Source: Prevotellaceae bacterium
GTDB taxonomy: Bacteria > Bacteroidota > Bacteroidia > Bacteroidales > Bacteroidaceae
Reading direction: 5' to 3'
Assembly (NCBI GenBank): GCA_031262785.1
Contig: JAISHB010000063.1
Span: 1-60,260, forward strand
Length of the DNA stretch: 60,260 bases
Shown piece after piece: positions 8,022 through 17,098 of the stretch. How positions within the stretch are numbered: the stretch's first letter is position 1; each line of letters opens with the position of its first letter. A program made the position numbers and the translations under genes. The notes beneath the pieces were generated by a model. The model had not been told where the DNA came from, did not search any database, and was given only the letters and a program-made list of their open reading frames with translations.

Positions 8022-9530
8022 TCAATAGGCGGTGTTTTGCGGATCGAAGTTGGTCCATCCCTCCATCCAATCATCGGAGGCATCGCGGAAGGCGCCGATG
8101 TAGCCGTCGCTGCCGTCGCCCAGCATCGTCGAGGGAAGATAGTTCTGCCCCAGATGCGCCGGGTCGGTAAGCGTCAGCTCGGCTTCGGAGGTCTCTTTGT
8201 TGGAGGATTCGCTCAGGAAGAAGGTGTGCGACCACGAGGGTTGCGAGGAGTCGTATACGCCCTCTTGGCGGTCAATCAACAGCTCGTCTTCATACTTTTT
8301 GTTGTTGTCCGAACCCAGGGCGGCCATCGAGGCAAACCAGACGTTGCGCAGGTGTAGTTTTCCCTCTTGCGCATACTGCGGCGTGTTTCCTTTTTCTCCA
8401 TCGATAATCAGCCCGATGGGGAAACCCACGGCCAGCATGTTTTCGAGGTTGAGCCGACTGCTGCGGCGAATCTGCACGGCAGCCTGGAATTTACCCAGTT
8501 TGGAATCGTTGTTGGGGACGAGATCTCCGGCGGTGATGTAGTTGCTGTTGTTCTGGAAGTCACTGTTCCGGGCGGTTATCGGGCCGATGAGCGTGACGTT
8601 CCGGAAGGTGGCCGAGGTGAAGGGAGCGGTGTCGGCACCGGTGGCATTGTTGTCCGATTCGAAGCCGTTGGATTGGGAAGTATCGGCAATGCGCGGATCG
8701 CGCACGGCCAGGGCATATTGTACGGTGCCGCTGAATCCGTTGTCGGTGTCGAAATCGTCGTCCCATCCTTTGTAGGCAATCAGGTGGGTGGCGTTCATCG
8801 AGCCTCCGAACCACTCGTAGGAGTCGTCGTTGGAGTAGGATACTTGCAGGTGATCGACCACGGTTTTAGTACCGACCGAGCCAAAGGTGATGCCGTTGAT
8901 CTCTTTGTCGGTCTGGAACGGATAGCCGGCAAACTCCACCCGCACGTATTGATAGATACCCGAATAGTCGGCATCGTTATCACCGCCGTGCTTGGTGCGC
9001 GGGCCTCCTTCTATCTGTTGCTCGCCGGCATTGTTGAGGGCGCGGCCGCAGATAATCAGGCCTCCCCAGTCGCCCGGACGGCGCTGTCCCGGAGCCGCTT
9101 CGCTGGTCATGACGATGGGCTGGGTGCGGGAGCCTTTCATCTCTACCACGCCGCCGGGTTCTACAATCAGGGCGGCTTTGGTTTGCTTCTGTCCTTTCAG
9201 GATGGTGCCGGCGGGAATGCGCAGCACAGCGCCGTCGGCCACATAGATCCAGCCGCGCAGCAGATAGGTGCCTTTGGCCAGGGTGACATCGCCGGTGAAG
9301 ACGAACTCTTGCGTGCCGTTGCCCAGCTCGGTGCCGTGGTTGAACAGGATGCCTTTGCTGTAGGCGGTGGTTCCATTGTAGGTGACCTCCGGGTCGGTCT
9401 GTTCCGTCTCGGGCTTATTGAGGTCGGGGTCGTTCTCTTGGGTGCAAGCGCTCAAGAGATGGGTGGTGGCAATGGCTGCACACCACAGGGCGGTGCATCC
9501 AACTTGTTTGAAGAATCTTTTCATTTCCAT
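8022..9530 (-). CDS. surface lipoprotein with parallel beta-helix fold
   Basis: 502 residues (or 500 if the second ATG at 9524 is used). The N-terminus is a type II signal peptide with lipobox LLSAC (Cys29), then a short acidic linker (TQENDPDLNKPETEQ). The rest is rich in G, N and D with regular strand-like repeats (GTYLLRGWIYVADGAVLRI, GGVVEMKGSRTQPIVMTS, PGDWGGLIICGRA), as in right-handed parallel beta-helix lipoproteins of Bacteroidetes. No catalytic motif is recognisable. It begins 20 bp after the stop of a TonB receptor, and such lipoproteins commonly accompany a receptor, so surface binding or capture for that receptor is the best inference. A strong hairpin follows. Confidence 0.8.
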   Translation of the reverse strand: MEMKRFFKQVGCTALWCAAIATTHLLSACTQENDPDLNKPETEQTDPEVTYNGTTAYSKGILFNHGTELGNGTQEFVFTGDVTLAKGTYLLRGWIYVADGAVLRIPAGTILKGQKQTKAALIVEPGGVVEMKGSRTQPIVMTSEAAPGQRRPGDWGGLIICGRALNNAGEQQIEGGPRTKHGGDNDADYSGIYQYVRVEFAGYPFQTDKEINGITFGSVGTKTVVDHLQVSYSNDDSYEWFGGSMNATHLIAYKGWDDDFDTDNGFSGTVQYALAVRDPRIADTSQSNGFESDNNATGADTAPFTSATFRNVTLIGPITARNSDFQNNSNYITAGDLVPNNDSKLGKFQAAVQIRRSSRLNLENMLAVGFPIGLIIDGEKGNTPQYAQEGKLHLRNVWFASMAALGSDNNKKYEDELLIDRQEGVYDSSQPSWSHTFFLSESSNKETSEAELTLTDPAHLGQNYLPSTMLGDGSDGYIGAFRDASDDWMEGWTNFDPQNTAY

Positions 9531-9550
9531 TTTAGTTTTTAAGTTGATAA

Positions 9551-12337
9551 TTAGAATGTGTAGCCTGCGGAGAGCTGATAGCTTCGTCCGGGGCGATAGC
9601 TTCGGGTGGTCTCTTCAATGGTTCGCCGTTGACCGTCAATGGTCACCTCTTCGAACTGTTTGAAGTGGTAGCGTTCGGCCAGCAGGTCGCGCACGGTGGC
9701 TTTGAGTTCCCACTTGCCCAGTTGTTTGCCCAGCGAAAGGTCTACGCCGTTGCGCGGCATCTCATAGGAATTGGGAATGTTGCGGGCATCGCCGTCGGAC
9801 GAACTGCCGTAGCGGTTGCCCACGCCGATGATGCGCTTGCCGATGCGGTTGTAGAGCAGGGCGGCATTCCATCCCTGCTCGGGATGTGTGTAGAACAGGC
9901 CGGCGTTGATGAGATAGGGCGATTGTCCTTGCATGGGGCGGTTGATGTTGCGACTGCCCGCGGGAAATTGCACGCGGCTGTGAATCAGGGCGGCATTGAG
10001 CGAGAGGCTCAAGCGGGGCAATCCCATGAAGTCGAGACGTTTGCGGACGTCCAGCTCGATGCCGTAGTTGTTGGCGCCCTCGGCATTGACGTAGGAGTAG
10101 ACGGGGTCCGTACCGCCACTCATGGTGTAAGTCCATTCGATGGGATGATTGAAATGTTTGTAGAAGAGGGCTACGGAGAGTTGTTCACCGGCCGAGGGAT
10201 ACCACTCGTAACGCACATCTACGTTGTGAATATAGGCGGCCTGGAGCGAGGCGTTTCCCATCACGTTGCTACCCAGGTCGAAATCGTAATAGACCGAGGT
10301 GGAGAGTTCCCGAAACTCCGGACGGTTGACCGATTTGCCGTAGGCCAGTCGCAACTGATGGCGCTCGCCGAGCTGGTAAGTGGCATTGAGCGAAGGGAAG
10401 AAATCGCGGTAGGTGTAGTAAGTGCTCTGCAGGCTCTCTTCATAGGAACGGGTATTCATACGCAACTCCTGGCGGGCATATTCATAGCGCACTCCGGCAT
10501 AGAAGTTGAACGTGCCCACGGGCAGATTCACTCCCACGTAGCCCGAGGCCTGCGTGTTACGCCCCTCGTAGTTGTTGCGGTAGTCTACCTCCTCTTGCAT
10601 GAAGAGTTTGTCGGGGCCGTAGTTGGCATCAATCAACACGTTGTTCACCACATCAGGGTCGAACTCGAAGCGTGGGGGAAGGGTGTTGTTCGGATGCCAG
10701 CCATACTGAAACTGGCGGGTTTGGTAGCGACGGGTTCGATACTCGGCATAGGCGCCGGCTTTGAGTGTACCCAGCGGGAAGTCGAGACGATAGTTCACAT
10801 TGGCCGAGGCGATGTGTTCGACCAGGCGGGTAAACTCACGGCTGATGCGGTAGATGCTCAGCTCGTTGTCGGTGCGGTCGGTACGTTCGATGAGGCGACG
10901 ATCGGGCAGGTCGCGGTCGGCATAGGCATAGCCGATGCTCCAGTCGAGGCGCTGACCATCGAAAGTATGCTTGCCGGTGAACTGTCCGTTGTAGACGTTG
11001 CGGATGGAGGAGTAATATTCCATGTTGTGGATACGGTCGGGTTGGGCGTTGAAGCCATTACGCTCCGAGTAGCGCTCTTTGGTGATGCGGTTGAAGATAT
11101 TCTTGAGTTCGTAGCGATGGGGGCTACCTCCGGAGGGCTGGAAGGATAGGTTGAGCATCGCACCCAGCCGGGTGTCGCGGTTGTATTGGTCATCGACGGC
11201 ACTGCGCAAGGCTACGCTCTTGTCGTTGGCCGTATCGTAGGGACCGTACAGGGAGTTATCCATGTGTAGCAAGGTCTTATAGGATTGGGTGTAGTTAATG
11301 GCGGCCAGCAGACTCACCGCTCCTGCGCGTCGGGTTTCCCAACGGTGGTTGTAGGCGGCGTTGGCCTTCCAGTCGGCCGCCGGATGCAGGCTTTTCAACC
11401 GCCAGTCGGTATTGAAGCCGTTGCTCACTATGTCGATGACCCGGGCATCACCTCCGACTCCGAAGGAGGGAAAGCCGGCACGCTCGCCCCGAGAGGATAG
11501 GAAATTGCGCAGGTGCGTCTGGTCGTTCAGCACGCCGGCTACGGAGAGTTGCAGGGCATTGCCCCCTACCGGCACCTCTTTGGTATTGACCAAGATGAAG
11601 CCGCCGGTGAAGTCGGCCGGGTATTCTGGTGCGGGGCTTTTGACCACAATCAGGTTGTCGAGCTGCGAGCCGGGTATGATGTCGAACGAGAAGGCACGGG
11701 AGTCGGCCTCCGAACTGGGCACGGCACTCCCGTTGATCCATACATTGTTGTAGCGTTGGGATAGGCCCCGCACCATCACAAACTTCTCATCGATGATGGA
11801 GATGCCCGGCACGCGCTTAATCACCTCCGATGCATCGCGGTCTTGTGTCCGGCTGATTTGCTGCGCCGAGACGGCCGATTGCACCACTAAGCTGCGTTGC
11901 TGCTCGAGCAGCAAGGCAGCCTCGTTGCTGCGCCGGAGGGTGGCGGTGACGGCTACTCCCTCGAGGGTGGTGCTTTCGCTCTCGAGCTGGAGCTGCAACG
12001 GCTCCTTATCCGAAGAGGCGCTGCTGCCAACTTGCAGCTCCTTGTAACCGATGTAACGTATATATAAGGTGTATTCCCGGGCCGGGAAGGTCAGGAGGAA
12101 CTCCCCGTCGGCATTGGTCACGGTGGCGTGCGGGGTGCCGGCCACCTGCACGGTGGCTCCGATGAGTGGCTCGCCCGTCTGCTTATCCACCACCACGCCC
12201 CGCAGGGTTTGGGTGGTGCCGGCAGGCTCATCGGGACGGGAGGGTGGCGAAGCGGTGGCCACCAGTGTGCAAAGCGTGAGGAACAAGAGAAGAAGCAGTA
12301 CCTTCCCCCAGTCGATTTTGTAGATTACGCTGTTCAT
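9551..12337 (-). CDS. TonB-dependent outer-membrane receptor
   Basis: About 928 residues from the third in-frame ATG (12337); ATGs at 12343 and 12352 are alternatives. The signal segment is VLLLLLFLTLCTLVATA. A carboxypeptidase-like domain follows (LRGVVVDKQTGEPLIGATV), then a plug domain with VIKRVPGISIIDEKFVMVRG and YNNVWINGSAVPS, and a 22-stranded-type barrel ending in SYQLSAGYTF with terminal aromatic Phe. It is the first gene of a two-gene operon with the beta-helix lipoprotein 20 bp downstream. No SusD is present, so this is not a standard SusCD unit; iron, haem or another small ligand are possible substrates, but the sequence does not decide. A near-consensus -7 box (GACCTTTG) lies at 12372-12379 on the minus strand. 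Confidence 0.88.
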   Translation of the reverse strand: MNSVIYKIDWGKVLLLLLFLTLCTLVATASPPSRPDEPAGTTQTLRGVVVDKQTGEPLIGATVQVAGTPHATVTNADGEFLLTFPAREYTLYIRYIGYKELQVGSSASSDKEPLQLQLESESTTLEGVAVTATLRRSNEAALLLEQQRSLVVQSAVSAQQISRTQDRDASEVIKRVPGISIIDEKFVMVRGLSQRYNNVWINGSAVPSSEADSRAFSFDIIPGSQLDNLIVVKSPAPEYPADFTGGFILVNTKEVPVGGNALQLSVAGVLNDQTHLRNFLSSRGERAGFPSFGVGGDARVIDIVSNGFNTDWRLKSLHPAADWKANAAYNHRWETRRAGAVSLLAAINYTQSYKTLLHMDNSLYGPYDTANDKSVALRSAVDDQYNRDTRLGAMLNLSFQPSGGSPHRYELKNIFNRITKERYSERNGFNAQPDRIHNMEYYSSIRNVYNGQFTGKHTFDGQRLDWSIGYAYADRDLPDRRLIERTDRTDNELSIYRISREFTRLVEHIASANVNYRLDFPLGTLKAGAYAEYRTRRYQTRQFQYGWHPNNTLPPRFEFDPDVVNNVLIDANYGPDKLFMQEEVDYRNNYEGRNTQASGYVGVNLPVGTFNFYAGVRYEYARQELRMNTRSYEESLQSTYYTYRDFFPSLNATYQLGERHQLRLAYGKSVNRPEFRELSTSVYYDFDLGSNVMGNASLQAAYIHNVDVRYEWYPSAGEQLSVALFYKHFNHPIEWTYTMSGGTDPVYSYVNAEGANNYGIELDVRKRLDFMGLPRLSLSLNAALIHSRVQFPAGSRNINRPMQGQSPYLINAGLFYTHPEQGWNAALLYNRIGKRIIGVGNRYGSSSDGDARNIPNSYEMPRNGVDLSLGKQLGKWELKATVRDLLAERYHFKQFEEVTIDGQRRTIEETTRSYRPGRSYQLSAGYTF

Positions 12338-12518
12338 ATCCATATCAGGCAAATTGTATTGGTTTTCTGCCGCAAAGGTCGGACAGGGAGGTTTCGCCCG
12401 CTATACAAGCGGCAGAAGTTTACAAGGCAATGCCGTTACGATGTGGTAACAAGCGGGGATGAAACCCGCTGTCGGGCAGATTTAAGGTACCGGATGTGTC
12501 CATATACCTAAAAAAGTT

Positions 12519-12526
12519 TATCTTTG
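12519..12526 (+). promoter_or_regulatory. -7 box of the PAS histidine kinase gene
   Basis: TATCTTTG matches TAnnTTTG, 54 nt before the ATG at 12581. It lies in the divergent gap shared with the TonB receptor operon. Confidence 0.6.
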
Positions 12527-12580
12527 CAACTGGTAACCGTCAACTAACAGACCATACATAACTAAAAGCTTCTCTATAGT

Positions 12581-14122
12581 ATGAATCAACATCAAAGTGC
12601 CTTAGCGCACTACACGAGTCCGGCTAACATGAAGGCCGTTGACCAGAACAACCCACACATGTTCTACCACATCTTCCACAGCTTCTCGATGGGATTGGGT
12701 ATATACAATCGCCAGGGAACGCTCATCTCTCTGAACGAGCAGGCCATCCGGTTCTTTGGCGTGCTCGACCCCCAAGCAATGTGTAACAGCTACAACCTGT
12801 TCAAAGACCCCAACTTCGATGAGGCCACCACCCAACGCATCCGGGACGGAGAGGCCTTCGACTTCACCAGCCACTACAACTTCCATCTGGTGGGAGACTG
12901 TTATGCTACCAGCCGCACGGGCACGGTCAAGGTCTATTTCCGTATCACCCGTATGAGTGACAACACGGGAGAAGACATCGGCTTTATCCTCATTACGCGG
13001 GACAACGCCGAACTAATCGGTACCATCAGTCGTCTGAGACACTTGGAGAAGGTCTTCAACCAGATGGGCTCCTTTGCCAAGGTGGGTTACTGCCGCGTCA
13101 ACCTGCAGACCAACGAGCACATCAGCAGCAAACAGTGGTATGCCAACATCGGTGCGGACGAGTCCGTCTCCATACTCGAGTTCATGAAAACCTCGCCCAC
13201 GCTGCACCCCGACGATCGGGACCGCATCCACCAACGCCTAATGAAGAAGCCCTCGGATCACGGAACCATCTACCGCGACGAGGTACGTGTCGAGGACAAA
13301 ACCCGCCCGGACGGGTGGCGCTGGCTCTGCATCAACACCCTGCTGGAGCAGGACAACCGGGGACACACCCTACTGACGGATGTCAACTTTGATATCACCG
13401 TGCTCAAAGAGTCCGAGCAGCACCTGCGCGAAGCCCGCGACCGTGCCCAGGCGGCCGACCGACTCAAGTCGACCTTCCTTGCCAACATGAGCCACGAAAT
13501 ACGCACCCCGCTAAACGCCATCGTGGGATTCAGCAGCCTGATGATCGAGACCCAGGACACCGGGCAACGAAAGGAGTACCACCGCATCATCGAGGCCAAC
13601 AACAAACTGTTGCTTCAACTCATCTCCGACATCCTGGACTTGGCCAAGATAGAGGCCGGCACCATGGAGTTCACCTACCACGAGGTGAGCCTGAACACCC
13701 TGTGCGAAGAGATGGTCACTTCGCTACGACACAACGTCCGCGAGCAGGTGCAGATGCACTTCAACCGCCCGCCGACCGACTGCCTCATACGGGGGGATGC
13801 CAACCGCATCAAGCAGGTGCTGGCCAATCTGCTAAACAACGCGGCCAAGTTTACCCTGCACGGCTCCATCTCGGTGGATTACCAGCGCTACGACGAAGCA
13901 CAGCTGGTGTGCATCCTGGTCAAAGACACCGGCATCGGCATCACCCCCGAACGCAAAGAAGAGGTATTCAACCGCTTCGTCAAGCTCAACACCTTCATGC
14001 AAGGAACCGGACTGGGGCTGGCCATCTGTCAGAGCATTGTCCACCAGATGGGCGGAGAGATCGGCGTAGAGAGTGAGCCGGGCAAGGGTTCGTGTTTCTG
14101 GTTTACGCTGCCCTGTCGGTAG
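12581..14122 (+). CDS. cytosolic PAS-domain sensor histidine kinase
   Basis: 513 residues with no membrane segment or signal peptide. Residues about 25-145 and 150-275 look like two PAS-type sensor regions (GIYNRQGTLISLNEQAIRFF; the second ends with the PAC-like segment GWRWLCINTLLEQDNRGHTL). The HisKA box is FLANMSHEIRTPLNAI, with phospho-acceptor His305. The HATPase domain has the N box VLANLLNNAAKF (about 413-424), the G1 box DTGIGI (449-454) and the G2 box GTGLGLAI (475-482). No receiver domain is fused and no response regulator gene is adjacent, so it is an orphan kinase. A short hairpin with a T-run follows the stop codon. Signal and partner are unknown. Confidence 0.9.
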   Translation: MNQHQSALAHYTSPANMKAVDQNNPHMFYHIFHSFSMGLGIYNRQGTLISLNEQAIRFFGVLDPQAMCNSYNLFKDPNFDEATTQRIRDGEAFDFTSHYNFHLVGDCYATSRTGTVKVYFRITRMSDNTGEDIGFILITRDNAELIGTISRLRHLEKVFNQMGSFAKVGYCRVNLQTNEHISSKQWYANIGADESVSILEFMKTSPTLHPDDRDRIHQRLMKKPSDHGTIYRDEVRVEDKTRPDGWRWLCINTLLEQDNRGHTLLTDVNFDITVLKESEQHLREARDRAQAADRLKSTFLANMSHEIRTPLNAIVGFSSLMIETQDTGQRKEYHRIIEANNKLLLQLISDILDLAKIEAGTMEFTYHEVSLNTLCEEMVTSLRHNVREQVQMHFNRPPTDCLIRGDANRIKQVLANLLNNAAKFTLHGSISVDYQRYDEAQLVCILVKDTGIGITPERKEEVFNRFVKLNTFMQGTGLGLAICQSIVHQMGGEIGVESEPGKGSCFWFTLPCR

Positions 14123-14142
14123 GTCGGGTGTGCCGACTTTTT
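14123..14142 (+). terminator. terminator of the PAS histidine kinase gene
   Basis: GTCGG, a 5-nt loop and CCGAC are followed immediately by TTTTT, starting at the first base after the stop codon. Confidence 0.65.
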
Positions 14143-14262
14143 ACCTTTTCACCCCCGCCGATGGGAGGGTGCGGGGCAAGGGTATGGAGCCGGAAGCCGC
14201 GCTCCATGCACTGTGCAAACTATTTACCTGCTTGCGATGCCCGGACGAGCCGGTAGGCCGGC

Positions 14263-14760
14263 CTATGGAGTCAGATCCACCACGCCGTAGAAGCGCATGG
14301 CCTGCCGCTTGCGCATCGTGGTGGTGATGGTGGCCGAACCGTTGGTGAACACCCGCATCATAAAGGTGTACTCATCCTCGCCCGTATGGGTGGTCAGCTC
14401 AATGGTGAAGCGGTTGCCCTTCGAGTTTAGCTTCACCTGGCTACGGTCGAGTTTGGCACGGAAGTTCAGTGCATTTCCTCCGGTGAAAGAGACGCCATAG
14501 CCCCGTCCGTAGTAGGGGAGGTAGGAGATGACCGAATCACCCCGCACACGCAACGAATAGGGAGAGGTCAGTTCAATGGCATCACCCGTGATGGGGATAG
14601 CCTGATGCACGCTGATGGTGTAGTTACCCGATTGGATGGCCGCCTTTATGGATTCGGCCAGCAGGGTCTCCATCACTTTCTTGCTCTGTGCCCGGGGGGC
14701 GGGTGCGGCGGCGCATAGAAGGAGGAGCGCCAGCACGCACTTGGATGCGATTCTTTTCAT
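14263..14760 (-). CDS. DUF4251 exported protein
   Basis: 165 residues with a Sec signal peptide (MKRIASKCVLALLLLCAAAPAPRAQ). The mature part has features of the Bacteroidetes DUF4251 family: SGNYTISVHQAIP, TSPYSLRVRGDSVISYLPYYGRGY and a closing RQAMRFYGVVDLTP. The family is thought to be a small secreted or periplasmic beta-sheet protein of unknown function. It starts 24 bp after the stop of the Nfn-type flavoprotein gene and is probably the last gene of the serS operon, although its function has no obvious link to that pair. Confidence 0.85.
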   Translation of the reverse strand: MKRIASKCVLALLLLCAAAPAPRAQSKKVMETLLAESIKAAIQSGNYTISVHQAIPITGDAIELTSPYSLRVRGDSVISYLPYYGRGYGVSFTGGNALNFRAKLDRSQVKLNSKGNRFTIELTTHTGEDEYTFMMRVFTNGSATITTTMRKRQAMRFYGVVDLTP

Positions 14761-14784
14761 GGTGTTAACTATCTAAAAGGGAAT

Positions 14785-17070
14785 TTATTCGCTCAGGGTC
14801 TGATGCATGGCCTCGGCCGCCCGCCGACCGTCGCCCATGGCCAAGATAACCGTGGCACCGCCGCGTACAATGTCGCCGCCGGCATAGAGGGTGGGGATGG
14901 AGGTTTGCATCCGTTCGTCCACCACGATGGTACCCTTGGCACTCACCTGCAGTCCGGGGATGGACGAGGGAACAATGGGATTGGGCGATACGCCCACACT
15001 AACGATGGCCAGGTCAATCTCCAGTGTCTCGGTAGCCCCCTCCACGGGTACGGGGCGGCGACGTCCCGAGGTGTCGGCCTCGCCCAGCGTCATCTGCTGG
15101 AGCACCACCCCTCGGAGGCGTCCCTGCTCATCGGTCTGGTAATAGAGCGGGTTGTGCAGGGTCATAAACTCCACGCCTTCTTCTTTGGCATGCTTTACCT
15201 CCTCGAGGCGGGCGGGCATCTCCTCTTCCGACCGACGGTATACAATCACGGCACGCTCGGCACCCAGCCGGCGGGCGGTACGTACCGCATCCATGGCCGT
15301 GTTGCCGCCACCTATCACCGCCACCCTACGCCCCAGGGGCACGGGCGTGTCGGCATCCTCGCTGGCAGCGTCCATGAGGTTGACCCGCGTGAGATATTCG
15401 TTGGACGAGAGCACGTTGATGGCGTTCTCCCCCGGGATGCCCATGAAGTTGGGCAGTCCCGCACCCGAGGCCACGAACACTCCGCGAACGCCCTGCTCCC
15501 GAAGCTGTTCGATGCTCAGGGTCTTCCCGATGATGCAGTCCTTGACGAAGCATACTCCCATCTTCACCAGACTATCAATCTCTACGTCCACCACCTTGTT
15601 GGGCAACCGAAACTCGGGAATGCCGTACTTGAGCACCCCACCTATTTCGTGCAACGCCTCGTAGACTGTGACCTCGTATCCATACTTGGCCATCTGGCCG
15701 GCAAACGAGAGGCCGGCCGGTCCCGACCCTACCACGGCCACCCGGATGCCGTTGGCCGGTGCCGTCTGTGGGACGAAGAGCTGTCCGCTCTCGCGTTCCC
15801 AGTCGGCGGTGAAACGTTCCAGGTAGCCGATGGCTACGGCCTCTTCCTGCATCTTGAGGTGAATGCAGCGTGCCTCGCACTGCTTCTCTTGCGGACACAC
15901 CCTGCCACAGACGGCCGGCAGGGCACTGGTCTCTTTCAGAGTCTTGGCAGCCTCTGCCAGGTTGCCTATCTCTATCTGCTTGATAAAGCGCGGTATGTCG
16001 ATGCCCACCGGACACCCCCCGACGCAGCCGGGGTTGGCACAGTCCAAGCAACGTTGTGCTTCCCGCATGGCCTGATCCTGCGTAAGTCCCTGGTTGACTT
16101 CCTCTTTGCGGCTGTGCGATCGGTATTGTGCATCCAGTTCGTTCATACGCACGCGGGGGATGGCAGTACGCTCCTTGGCCTTCATCGATGCTCGGAGTGA
16201 CTGCCTCCAACCGGCCTGCCGACTTGTATCTTCCACACTCGCGGGTGCCCCGGATGCGCAGAAGCGCTCCATCTCTTCTTGCTCGGCACCCTTGAAAGCG
16301 CCCATGCGCCGCAACATCTCGTCAAAGTCGACCTGATGCCCGTCAAACTCGGGACCGTCCACACATACAAAGCGGGTCTTCCCACCTATGGTGATGCGGC
16401 AGGCGCCACACATGCCCGTACCGTCCACCATGATGGTGTTGAGCGACACCTCGGTGGGTACGTGATAGCCGCGGGTAAGCTCACAGACGAACTTCATCAT
16501 GACGGGCGGACCAATGGCGTAACATTTGTCCACCTTCTCCCGATCGAGTACCTCCTGCACTCCGGCTGTGACCAAGCCTTTGTTGCCGTAGGAGCCGTCG
16601 TCGGTCATAATGATGACCTGGGTGGCTGCGGCACGCATCTCCTCTTCCAATATGATCAGCTCCTTGCTGCGTCCGGCCAGTACGGCAATCACCCTGTTAC
16701 CGGCCGCCGCCAACGCCTGCACAATGGGCAGCATGGGAGCAATGCCCACCCCTCCGCCGGCACACACCACGGTGCCGAAGTGCTGGATGTGAGTGGCCTG
16801 ACCCAGCGGGCCAACCACGTCGGTGATGAAGTCTCCCTCGTTCAACGTGGCAAGGCGTGCCGAGGAGAGACCCACCTTTTGAATCACCAGGGTGATGGTG
16901 CCTTTGGCAGGATCTGCACCGGCGATGGTCAGCGGCATACGCTCGCCCTTCTCGCCTACGCGGACAATCACAAAATGGCCTGCTTTGCGCGAACGGGCAA
17001 TCAGCGGGGCTTCTATCTCCAGTTTGAACACCTTCTCCGAAAGGTATTCTTTGTGCAGGATGCGGTTCAT
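14785..17070 (-). CDS. fused NfnA-NfnB-type ferredoxin/NAD(P)H oxidoreductase (glutamate synthase small-chain-like)
   Basis: 761 residues combining two proteins that are separate in many bacteria. Residues 1-260 resemble the DHOD electron-transfer subunit/NfnA: the FAD motif RMPLTI, the NAD-binding CAGGGVGIAPMLP and [2Fe-2S] cysteines 221, 224 and 236. Residues 300-761 resemble NfnB/GltD: two [4Fe-4S] sets (Cys341, 344, 349, 353 and Cys388, 392, 398, 402), the FAD site VAVVGSGPAGLSFAG and the NADP site VAVIGGGNTAMDA. In the Nfn family this arrangement bifurcates electrons between NADPH and NADH plus ferredoxin; databases often name such fusions dihydroorotate dehydrogenase B/glutamate synthase. 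All cluster ligands look intact. It lies 28 bp downstream of serS and 24 bp upstream of the DUF4251 gene. Confidence 0.9.
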   Translation of the reverse strand: MNRILHKEYLSEKVFKLEIEAPLIARSRKAGHFVIVRVGEKGERMPLTIAGADPAKGTITLVIQKVGLSSARLATLNEGDFITDVVGPLGQATHIQHFGTVVCAGGGVGIAPMLPIVQALAAAGNRVIAVLAGRSKELIILEEEMRAAATQVIIMTDDGSYGNKGLVTAGVQEVLDREKVDKCYAIGPPVMMKFVCELTRGYHVPTEVSLNTIMVDGTGMCGACRITIGGKTRFVCVDGPEFDGHQVDFDEMLRRMGAFKGAEQEEMERFCASGAPASVEDTSRQAGWRQSLRASMKAKERTAIPRVRMNELDAQYRSHSRKEEVNQGLTQDQAMREAQRCLDCANPGCVGGCPVGIDIPRFIKQIEIGNLAEAAKTLKETSALPAVCGRVCPQEKQCEARCIHLKMQEEAVAIGYLERFTADWERESGQLFVPQTAPANGIRVAVVGSGPAGLSFAGQMAKYGYEVTVYEALHEIGGVLKYGIPEFRLPNKVVDVEIDSLVKMGVCFVKDCIIGKTLSIEQLREQGVRGVFVASGAGLPNFMGIPGENAINVLSSNEYLTRVNLMDAASEDADTPVPLGRRVAVIGGGNTAMDAVRTARRLGAERAVIVYRRSEEEMPARLEEVKHAKEEGVEFMTLHNPLYYQTDEQGRLRGVVLQQMTLGEADTSGRRRPVPVEGATETLEIDLAIVSVGVSPNPIVPSSIPGLQVSAKGTIVVDERMQTSIPTLYAGGDIVRGGATVILAMGDGRRAAEAMHQTLSE

Positions 17071-17098
17071 ATCAGAAGTGTGTAATGGGGTGGGATAA

